A stretch of DNA of 64,000 nucleotides from Hygrocybe punicea. Taxonomy: Eukaryota; Basidiomycota; Agaricomycetes; Agaricales; Hygrophoraceae. Position 1 is the stretch's first letter. Each line of letters opens with the position of its first letter. The DNA is taken from positions 558,001-622,000 of the forward strand of contig OY744462.1 of NCBI GenBank assembly GCA_963556145.1. Reading direction: 5' to 3'. The position numbers and the translations under genes are program-made. Positions 44,180 to 53,088 of this stretch are shown here, one piece after another. Below the pieces are notes generated by a model. That model was given only the letters and a program-made list of their open reading frames with translations, had not been told where the DNA came from and searched no databases.

Positions 44180-44735
44180 GTACACGAGGGGGCGGAGAGA
44201 ACTTGGTGTGCTCTCAGGCTTGGGATTGAGGATTCCATCGTAACTCCAATAATAAAGTGGTCTCTCTGATTAGATGGTTTCTGCTGCATGGGAATATCGT
44301 CTCTTTGATGACGGTGTTGCAGGAAGCGCAACTTCGACCAGCCCGAGCACAAGGACGATGGAAGCGATTGCCGTCCCTTTCTAATTATAGTCACTGCGGA
44401 AACCCCAAAATATCCTGAGGATCTTCAGATGGGGCTTGAGACTCTAGCGAGAGAAGGTGTTCGCGATAAGGTATCTCTTGAAGTAGAACAGCCTGATTAG
44501 TAGCCTATCATGAAATTGAGCTAGTTTATCGATATATGTGTGATCTGGATGTCAGGTTAGCTCCGATAGTTGATATCCATATCCTCTTCCGACATTGTGA
44601 CATCCTACAACTCCATAAGTCGGGCTCATGGCAATTTGACGTGTCCTGACCTCTCGACGATGAAGACAGCCTCTAGCTCAATGTCCAGCTTGCTCACCGC
44701 TCGTCTGCCTGATTCCCAACCAAACTTAGGCTCTC

Positions 44736-45485
44736 ATGGCTGTCCGCCTCGTCAACACCAAACGAAACGTTATCACCATCCAAGTGCTGGGGCCGTTGGA
44801 AGAGATTGAGCATTTAGTTATACCACCGATGGCATCAGGGCCACTTGTAGGTTTTTCCCTTCTGTTTGATGTACTGATTTCTTTAATACAAAGTAGATCT
44901 TGGTTGTAAAACTGCCTGCACCCCATCCGGCAGACAACGACCTTGGTTTTTTCACTCCATCTGACCATGAATTGATGGACAATCTTATGCAGAATCGGTG
45001 AGTAGTATTTTGAACGGTCTAGATATTTTGAACGGTCTGACCCTCCCCTACATGTTTAGTTATTACGATGCAGAACAGACTTTCGTTAACATCGATCACA
45101 ACCCGGAGAACCTTCAAGACCAATCTCCGAAAGAATCTGCCGTTGACATTAACTCACCAAGCAAGTCATGGATTACAAGCAAAACCAAATCTCAAGATAC
45201 GCAATATCTTTCTGAAGTCATCCAGAATGAGGATTTGGATGAACACTCAAAGGAATTTGCTATTTGGCTCCTCGAGAAACGCAAACTCTCCAAGGAAGGT
45301 GTTCCACATGTGTGTTTTCCTTCCTCTCAAAGCACACGTCTTCTAACGTGTTTATAGGTTCCCGACAAGGAAAAATACGCTACCTGGCTCGAAAACGCAA
45401 GGCCTACCGTTCTACGTTCAACCGTGATCATGTTTTAAAAGAAATCATAGACGTTCCTAGAAGCAAGCGCCGCAGAATAGGCTAG
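44736..45485 (+). CDS. Hypothetical basic protein, 192 residues, four exons
   Basis: ATG 44736. Exons 44736-44846, 44897-44997, 45060-45298 and 45358-45485 sum to 579 nt, exactly 193 codons with the stop. Introns are 50, 62 and 59 nt with GT..AG ends. The N-terminal ~70 residues look folded (RLVNTKRNVITIQVLG; PADNDLGFFTPSDHELM), the middle is acidic and polar, and the C-terminus is basic and ends RSKRRRIG, a plausible nuclear localisation signal. No family was recognised. It has consistent splicing and no lesions, in contrast to its neighbours. Confidence 0.75.
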
Positions 45486-45698
45486 TTAGGTCATCTTTCG
45501 TTTCTTCCCGTGCTTGTACTATTCTCAGCTTGCTGTCCCTGTAATCATTCATGTGTAGAAATATATTCGCTTGATCCCACGAACCCTCGAACGTTTGATC
45601 AAAAGCGGTTGCTATCTTTGAGTTAAAACAAGCTTAAGCTTTGAGGTTAGGTTACTTAATAGCTCCATGTTAGCAACCATGCTGATCTTCCCCCCGCC

Positions 45699-46985
45699 AT
45701 GCCGCCCTGTTTCTGCGCCAACTGTGGTGGATCTATCGTTTCTGCGGATGTCAAACGGCAACACGAACGAGTTCAAAATCGAATTAAAACACTAAATTCC
45801 AACCATAGTAATACAGGTGGAAGACTTCATAAGATAATACCCCACAGCCAGCAGGCTTCCACCAGCATCGCTCGAAATCTCCCCCACCTCATACATGCTA
45901 ACCCCATCTTCCCCGCCCCAGAATTCGAGATACCAGCCAGGACATCGCTGGAAGCCGTTGAACAAGAAATGTTGGACCATGGGACCTTGACTGGCGAAGA
46001 TCTCGATATAATGACCTTTGGAGCTGCTCTCCCGAACCTTGGGCCAAATATTCATGACCCTCGTGCCCTCACAAACTTTGTCGACTATCATGTTGCTTAC
46101 AATTCTGCCGCACAGATGAACTCCCAGCCACTTACTCGGCAATATGCTCATTTGCTTCCAGATAATTTACAAGACAATCTGGACCATGAGTTCTACGGGT
46201 TATTGGAGGCTGAGATGGCCAATCAACACACTGATCCATTCACTGATAGCAACGAGGAATCTGATATGCCGGACTTTGATGGTGACCCGGAACCCCATCA
46301 GGATCATTCTGATGACAGCGAGGGTGACGACGATGAATCTGAAGGACAACCTGGTATCAATGAGGATAGCCCTGATCCATTTGCCCCTGGTGAAGTACCC
46401 AACGCCATGCCTGTTGATCTGTCGGGGCAACCGCCTCATTTACAGGTCATATACGCCCTTGTAACGTGGCTCCACCTCCAATTTCATCTCCCCCGAGCTG
46501 CTTGCCAGGCCACGCTTGCCATTATAGCATGTATCCTCTATTTCTTAAATCCCCAGATTGCTCTACCATTCATCACGCTTACCTCTGCGAACCGTGCCCT
46601 TTCCCTTGATATCCCAGTTCACGTCTTACCAGTTTGTCCGCAATGCAAGGAGGTTTACCCGGCATCAGACACAACTAAAGCAGCTTGTGATCTTTGCCAA
46701 ACAGAATTATTTGAACCGGATCTGACAAAACGTGGCAAGAAGCGTAAAGTTCGTATACCTCGACTTCGCTGTCCCTAACTCTCAATATCGGAACAACTGC
46801 CATCAATTATCTCTGCACCTGGTGTTGAGGACATGTTGGATAATTGGCGTAAACATCCCCGGCAATCTGGACAATATAATGATATATTTGATGGAAAAGT
46901 ATGCAAGGAACTCAAGGCTCACGACGGCTCTTTTTGTGGATCCTGGATTTCCGGTGCTGGTCGAGTTTTCGCAAACCGGCTGATG
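45699..46985 (+). pseudogene. CACTA-type transposase (tnp2 family), N-terminal part
   Basis: MPPCFCANCGGSIVS opens a zinc-binding N-terminus, followed by an acidic low-complexity region (DPEPHQDHSDDSEGDDDESEG), a hydrophobic block, and a second zinc ribbon (VCPQCKEVYPA..ACDLCQTELF). After TAA at 46776-46778 the same frame continues LSISEQLPSIISAPGVEDMLDNWRK, DIFDGKVCKELKAHDGS, the conserved lead-in to the tnp2 transposase domain of mushroom CACTA elements. The frame breaks near 46930 and the whole catalytic domain is missing. One nonsense codon plus 3' truncation make it dead. Confidence 0.8.
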
Positions 46986-46998
46986 TGATCAAGCAATT

Positions 46999-48664
46999 TC
47001 AGTAGCCATACGTACTATGCAACCCAATTGGAGTCAGTGCAATGATGCAGTTAAGTTGTAACCTCACTTTTTTTGTATGCCATGTTTTCCCTCTGACCAT
47101 ATTTGCTCCTTTTCTGGCCTCAACTTTACGCCGACGCTCTTTGCTGCCATCACTAATCGTCTCCTCGTCCAAGGATAAGATACTCGACGCATAATCCATG
47201 TCAAGCATGCCTTCAACACCTTTGTATCCCCACACACGCTCGAACTCTGCAGCAGCTTTATGGTGGTCTTGTGTGATCTGGCATTGCATCAGACAAAGGC
47301 AGTATGCATGAAGCGTTGAAGTCTTACCAGGGCTCTACGATTGCGTCGATGGTCAGCTATGGTTTTTTTCTCTAATTTGAGTTTGCCTTCCTCCGATTGC
47401 ATTTTCTTCCAGGTGCCTGCTATACTTCTGAAATAGGTCTTCGCACAAGATTCAATCACATCTTTCACGAATGAGTCCTCAGGGATCTGATGGCGATGAT
47501 TGTTGGTACGGCGACGCTGCAGTTAAAATGAGCTTGGCAAGGTACCAAGGGCTAGACGAAGTAAGCGACATACATTTTCATCGTCCATGATCCGTTCAAC
47601 GATCTCACGAATAAACTTGGCATTTACAGACTTATCGATTGCAACTTTCCAATCTGGGCGCCAAACTCGAGTCGAGTCCTCTTTTACCTCAAATGGCACT
47701 CCATTAGCTAGTGGGCCCGGCAATGCTTCCACTCGGGCCTTTTCATTCTTGGTTTGGTCAATGTCGCAGAGGTTCCAAAACATGCTGTGGACGAGTTCCT
47801 GGATGATACGGTGAGTCAAGGATACATCGTTAGATAATTGCAAACTTACTTTAACTTCTCGGTGTTGATTGGAAATATTCTTGGAGTTGGGTTTTGAGGC
47901 CTTCGTTTGATTCGCGTGAGTTTCTTTGAAGGTCTGAAAGGCTTCTTCTAATTCGTCAAGTCTTGTGTTGACGGTTGTATTTGATTCACGCAGATCGTGC
48001 ACTTCTTTGAGTAAGTTCTCACAAGCAGTAGCGAGAACATCGATACGGGCGCTATGATCCACTTGGGGTAGCCGAGAGATAGAGTGGTGTTGTGCGTGAT
48101 TTTGATTTGTGCTAAGGAATGGATCGGAATTATACTGATCTTGTGTTCGTGATATGTTTCGTGAAGGTGTGTGTCCAGATGGTAAACCCAGCAGTCCCAG
48201 ACAATTACCATCCTGTTGCTCTTCACTTGGGCGTCCATGCATTCCTGGATAGGACATCAGGACGGGCTGATGATATTCTGGGTGGTGTTGCAGATGAGGT
48301 ACGGTATTTCGATCGCGCGACGATTGTGATTGATGATATGCTTGTCCAGCGTCCATCGAAGGCATTCGGTTGTCGTGGTACCGCTGCATCGACTGAAATT
48401 CAGTGAGTGGTATTATTTTGGTATTATTCGTCCTAATTGACTTCAACTCACATATTCATCGTCAGGACGCAATGATGGTGTTTGCGAGAGACTACGAGAA
48501 GGCAAGCTAGGTGTTACCATCGAAGAAATCGAGTATTCAGACGGCATTGACGGGGACGAAGCTGAGAGAGGACTATGCAATGCTGGCATGTTAGTGGTCG
48601 TATTGGCCGTTCCGATGGGCATGAGTGGCAGCGTAGGACGGTGCTGTCCCCTTGGGAATGACAT
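46999..48664 (-). CDS. Hypothetical coiled-coil protein, five exons, about 480 residues
   Basis: ATG 48664. Exons 48452-48664, 47850-48392, 47574-47798, 47328-47516 and 46999-47277; introns 59, 51, 57 and 50 nt, all GT..AG. The first four exon lengths are multiples of three. The N-terminal ~220 residues are Ser/Pro/His/Gln-rich. A predicted coiled coil follows (LLKEVHDLRESNTTVNTRLDELEEAFQTFKE), then a globular part (VWRPDWKVAIDKSVNAKFIREIVERIM; SFVKDVIESCAKTYFRSIAGTWKKMQ; GYKGVEGMLDMDYASSI). Similar proteins are, to my recollection, common and repeated in mushroom genomes without assigned function. Its 3' end lies 14 bp from the truncated tnp2 gene, so the C-terminus may have been clipped. 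Confidence 0.72.
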
Positions 48665-49034
48665 GGGATCGTGCGGGGGCGATGGGGACCAGAAAGGGGG
48701 GGAACGCGGTAGGCACGCTGGAGGACCAGGCGACCAATAATATTATATTTGGATGTAATCTATATCTGGATGTGCTATATACCCTGGCATCTGATGCACT
48801 AGAGAAGTCGGAAATCCCAACTCCGGATTGTTCTTAGCAAATGTCCTCGGAGAAAGGCTTACTACTCAAGCAACTCGCAAGACACAGACTGTGTATGTTA
48901 TCCAGATCCAGAGACACTACGTGCAGGGCGCCGTTCCACAACCTCTTTCAATTACGATCAAGCTCATATATTGACTCGTGCTATGTTCGGTTACAAGTTA
49001 TACTCTGGTGCTATCCTGATCGTGCTATTTTAGG
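48665..49034. other. Intergenic, no gene recognised
   Basis: Presumed promoter region of the minus-strand coiled-coil gene, then the truncated edge of Helitron 2 near 49035. Confidence 0.4.
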
Positions 49035-49990
49035 ACTTCCGCAGTGAATGTGTTTTGTAGAGAGGGTGGTCTTTTGTGAAATCATTGTACTCAGCTTGTT
49101 CTGATTCAGTATCAGATTCAGAGTTATTCAAGTCATTTTCTATGAAGTTGTCATCATCTCCAATGTTCAGATCATCAAACTCAATGTCTAAATCTTCAGT
49201 TTTGCCCTGTGAGACATTTCTTCTAGTAGAACTATTGGGCTCTGTTTCTACAACATTCAGTTCATCATCACTGGTAATTTCATCATGACCTGGTCCAATA
49301 TTCATCTTGACTCTTGTAGCACCTTGTATCCATTCATACAGATTGGTGTCTTCATACATAAGAGGCCTAAACACATAATCATGTACAGGTGATACACCAA
49401 TGAATTTTCCTTGTTGCTTTTGTAACACCACTTTTTCAGAATCAACTTGCATTTCATTTGAATCAGTACAAGTCCAAGCATTTAGAACTTCTCTCACATA
49501 GTTTTTCCAATAGACAGGAATGAACTTGTGATTAGTATAATGGTCAGGATGTCCAAGCAGATACATTGCAGCCATTGGGCCACCAATTTCAAGTTTTGCA
49601 GTCAATGTATTGATAATCTGTGTAATGAGTTTTCTGGCTTTGTCTTTTCTTTTCATGGATCCTCCAAGCATTTCAGAGTTTCTATCAAACACACTTCTAA
49701 TAGTATCAAATATGCTATATGTTTTCAGTCCTGGCTTGGTGATATTGTCACGACTAGTAGGCATGTTAATCAGATCTTGGATCAGACGGTTGCACAATGT
49801 TGTAAGGGATTGCATTCTTAAGGGTTCTGTATGTGAGTCTTCTATCCGTGAGGTTCCGGTGTTGGGCACGGGGCTCAGGGTTAGAGTTTCGGAGGATGTG
49901 GAGATGTGAAGTTTGTGGATTCTTGGTATTGCTACTAGGAGGAATACAAGAGGTCAAAGTTAGGGATCTATACGCTCTTTGTTTGATGTC

Positions 49991-49997
49991 TTTTATA
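49991..49997 (-). promoter_or_regulatory. TATA box, module A (sense promoter)
   Basis: TATAAAAGAC on the minus strand; the same box with conserved flanks is at 55774-55780 in module B. Its position, about 250 bp before the module end, suits an LTR promoter driving transcripts out of the element. Confidence 0.5.
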
Positions 49998-50027
49998 CCC
50001 CTCGCCCTCCTCTGTAGTCTTTGTGAG

Positions 50028-50378
50028 TCATATGAATGACGACTCACTCTTAGTCGTTCTATGAGTAGACACGTCAGCCCTGCTGCGACGTCTTGCGTTT
50101 GTCATCGCTGGAGTTGTGATATCAACGCGATCCGCAGTTGCGTGATCTCGGCTTGAAGCGTCGTAAGTGGGTTCGTGGGGGGACGCATCATCATTGTTAC
50201 TGCCGTGTGACGTGTCGCTGCTGCGGATCGCGGGAGGTCGGAATGCTTCGAATGTTGATAGGGGGATCTCAGGGTCGATCGTGCCGTGGAGTCGTCGTAC
50301 TCCTTGGAATATCGTTGCGAGGAGGAACGCATATACAATAATGGCGGCGATAATGACAGCGGTGAGTGACTGTGTCAT
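50028..50378 (-). CDS. Module A single-pass membrane protein, 116 residues
   Basis: ATG 50378. Residues about 4-24 form a hydrophobic helix (TAVIIAAIIVYAFLLATIF), followed by basic residues and DPEIPLSTFEAF, then a polar Ser/Thr/Asp-rich tail. Module B has a related segment at 55940-56128 (IIAFTFMIITSF, NPEIPLS, SNDTSHS) but no ATG in the same place. Modules C and D carry a different sequence with the same architecture. The strand equals the presumed sense strand of the LTR module, and it diverges from the CCHC gene. Function unknown; a membrane anchor is all that can be inferred. Confidence 0.55.
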   Translation of the reverse strand: MTQSLTAVIIAAIIVYAFLLATIFQGVRRLHGTIDPEIPLSTFEAFRPPAIRSSDTSHGSNNDDASPHEPTYDASSRDHATADRVDITTPAMTNARRRSRADVSTHRTTKSESSFI

Positions 50379-50546
50379 AATGGGTGTGGGTGGTGATAGT
50401 GGAAGTGGGATGTCTTATTGTCTTTGTGAGTGATGGAAGGGACGATGCCGTTTGGTGGAAAGTAAGGTTTGAACGTTCGGTCACGTGTGGGTTCTGTCGG
50501 CAGTTGCCAGCAAGTCGTTCTTGGTGATAGGGTCTTCTTGGTCGTG

Positions 50547-50553
50547 TATAAAG
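50547..50553 (+). promoter_or_regulatory. TATA box of module A CCHC gene
   Basis: TATAAAG lies 44 nt upstream of ATG 50591. The equivalent TATAAAAT is 34 nt upstream of the start in module B. The position is conserved although the surroundings have diverged. Confidence 0.5.
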
Positions 50554-50590
50554 CTTGGCCATTTCTGTGTGCTGGTCCTGCAGAAATGCG

Positions 50591-51190
50591 ATGTGCCACC
50601 ATCCTTATCACCAAGTTACTTTCTTCAAAGCCTCTTCACTCTTCGCCCCCTCCCCAGTTATCAAAGTTAATTGTTATACGTTCCACCACCTCATTCAGCT
50701 CTTGGCTGCTGATAGGGATCTCTATTGGGCTTTGGGTCGGTGTTTCGCTTGCGGGAAGGCGAGGCATCGCATGGAGTGTTGCCCACTGGTTAAGGTACAC
50801 AAGGTCCTTCTGTGCCAGCTACTGGCCGACCCGTACCGTGAGTGTTTTGGCTAGTGGATTGTCTGAGGTTTTCTAACTGAGTCTCTTGTTCTAGAATTGG
50901 ATGATGCATGGAGGTTGGAGGAGTCGTCCCCCGAGATACCGCCGTTAGTTCCAGTGAGCTGGGGCTCGTCATCTGAGGATCTGAGAGGTCCCTCCCCGGA
51001 TTTGGAGGATCTGGCTTATCGTGAGTCTGGTCCCCCGCTGCCATTCGGGGTCGCTTCGAGGTTTATGATAGTTTGTTGCGCAGTGATCGAGAAGTCTTTG
51101 GAAAGGGAGGTTGGGCGTTTCCTGGATGATGTACATGTCCAGCTGCAGGCATCGGGGTCGTCAGCCTCCGAGGCAATTATTGTGGAGTAG
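50591..51190 (+). CDS. Module A CCHC zinc-knuckle protein, 180 residues, two exons
   Basis: Exons 50591-50837 and 50895-51190 around a 57-nt intron (GTGAGT..CTAG); 543 nt, open throughout. The knuckle CFACGKARHRMECC fits C-x2-C-x4-H-x4-C, as in Gag nucleocapsids and RNA-binding proteins. It follows LIQLLAADRDLYWALGR and precedes LLCQLLADPY. The C-terminal half after the intron is acidic and proline-rich with PLPFGVASRFM. Module B encodes a homologue with the same intron position and clear identity around the knuckle. A nucleic-acid-binding, Gag-NC-like accessory role is inference. No capsid or polymerase is linked. Confidence 0.7.
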
Positions 51191-51814
51191 AGTAGCTACT
51201 CCTGTTTGTATTTGTATCCAGTTCGGTGCCCCTTCCAGGGGCTTGTAAATGTAAAAGTCTTCCCCGCTCTGCAGGGTGTGTGAGTCGTAAGGGTTTGTCT
51301 AGCGATCTGTCGAAGATCGTCATGAAAATAGGGGTATTGAGGAAAAATGTATGGAGGTGACGTATTTTCATGACAGATATATTCTGAAACATATGCTACA
51401 ATGGCTTTGATTGCTGTGCAAGAGAGAAGACTTGTAATGTCACTATTGCAGCGGAGTAGATACATTACCAATGGTGTGAATGTGTTGATCCATGCTTCAC
51501 CTTTTTTCATATTCAATGCACCAGTTTTTGGATCTACTTGTGTTGATTCAAACAAAGGTCTAGGAAATCTAGCTTTACATTTTCCATGTTTGTTCATACA
51601 ACTTGGTCTGTCTTTTCTCTGGACTTTCTCATTGCTGGAAGTATTTCTCTTACAGTTATGAACATTGGAGTGCAAAATCAAGTTATCAACAGTTTCTCTG
51701 AACATGTCCCACCATGATCTCAATTGTTTGCAGCTATTACAGTTACTAGTGGGGTGTGGGCCATTGCTTTGCATGGCATGTTACTCGTCCCTTCTTTTAG
51801 CAAGAGAACAAATA

Positions 51815-52581
51815 TTAAGATTGAGCATATATAAACAGTACAGCATTATTACCATTACATGACAATAAATTAATATTTGAAAAGTCATCTATATCACCTT
51901 CATTAATACAAATTGATCTGGTTGATATACCATCATGAAACCATACCATACTGTTGATGAATATGCGGGCAGTAAAATGTGCATCACCAAAGTACACAAT
52001 TCCTCTCAATGTGTAAGCAGTGGATATGTCATCAATTGACAAGTTTATAACTTGACTAATTATTAAATTCTCAATAGAGTCAACTGTAAACATGATTAGA
52101 GGTGGAATTTGTTAAATGCAATAAATTTAGTAATCTCTCCCCAACACAATTGACATTTGTGCCATTGTCTATTAACTATGATTTGAGCAAGACATGTTGA
52201 GATGGTTCCAGAAAATGAATATGAACAATGAAAGATGGCATCACATCTATCATTTTCCAGAATGGTTATGTTTTCACAATTCATACATTTAAGACAAGTT
52301 GAAGTCATTGGTTCATTTGCTTTGTTTATATAATGGGCCAAATCACTTATGGCAATGCCAACTTGACCATAAGGAAATATTTCGGGTTTATCTTGATGCA
52401 ATAAATGTCTGATTGTATTTCTAACTGTTTCTAAATCTGTTGTGTGATTCTTGGATCGTTTGAATCCTAAGCTCAAAATCTGTAATATTTCATTGATGCT
52501 ATTGAATCTTTTTTTCCAACTTGATGGATCTTCATTCCATATTGCTAGTAATATTGTAAAGAGTGAATCATAAGCACAGCT
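51815..52581 (-). pseudogene. Helitron 3 cysteine-protease domain, frameshifted
   Basis: Same SCAYDS..GDAHFTARI..WFHDG domain as Helitron 1. One T is missing in the run near 52107, splitting the frame into 52096-52476 and 51815-52093. The TAG just before SCAYDS (52582-52584) is shared with Helitron 1. Confidence 0.8.
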
Positions 52582-53088
52582 CTAATCTTGCGCATCCCAT
52601 ATAAACCCTTTTGGTTCATTTAATTCAATAGTACTTGTTTTTCGTCTTTTTTTCACAATGGAAGATGAACTTACAACTTGTTGTAATTTTCGTTTTTTAT
52701 TTTGTAATACATTGGCTGTGGAATTTTTATGAGTGACAGTGATTGGAACAGTTCCTTTTGCAGGAACAAAGTTGAGGTTTCTGTAATCTGCCTTTTGATT
52801 TTTGTTCATATGTTTAATTAATTGCCATGGAGAGGGCTGTGTTGTGTATTGATTTAGTTGCTCCGTGGCTTTCCATGCAATAGCATGATGAATGTTTTTT
52901 GGAATATATGACTTTCCTTTCCATTTTCTAAATTGATCAATGATAGAATTTTGCTGATCTCCCTTGACATGGTCTGGTAAGAGTCCTTGATATTTCAGTT
53001 TGATAATCTCATCAAGCAGTTCTAATTCCCTGAATTCTTGCCTGAGATATCCAGAAGCACCACCTGTAATTACTTTAGGATCAAAGCC

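Larger units (their letters stand above)
49746..51375 (-). mobile_element. LTR-module A: 1,630-bp TG..CA insertion with TSD GATAT
   Basis: The plus-strand ends are TGTCACGAC (49746) and ATTTTCATGACA (51375), flanked by GATAT on both sides. The ends and 5-bp duplication match integrase-type LTR insertion. Read on the minus strand it has a TATAAAAGAC box at 49991-49997, about 250 bp before its 3' end, as expected for an LTR promoter. It holds a spliced CCHC-protein gene on the plus strand and a membrane-protein ORF on the minus strand, diverging from about 50400-50590. A 12-bp inverted repeat (GTCATGAAAATA / TATTTTCATGAC) forms a hairpin at the 51375 end, shared with module B. It is either a solo LTR with genes in U3 or a non-autonomous element. 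Confidence 0.85.
49035..51745 (-). mobile_element. Helitron 2, partial, split by module A and cut by Helitron 3
   Basis: Two pieces read in order on the minus strand. 51745-51376 encodes NSCKQLRSWWDMF, CKARFPRPLFE, LLRCNSDITSLL and AIVAYVSEYI. 49745-49035 encodes ITKPGLKTYSIFDTIRSVF, MKRKDKARKLITQIINTL, GHPDHYTNHKFIPVYWKNYV and an acidic linker. They flank a 1,630-bp insert, with GATAT duplicated at 49741-49745 and 51376-51380. It is a diverged relative of Helitron 1, preserved without stops over this stretch. The helicase is lost (truncation at about 49035) and the Rep N-terminus was displaced by insertion of Helitron 3 at 51745/51746. Confidence 0.88.
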
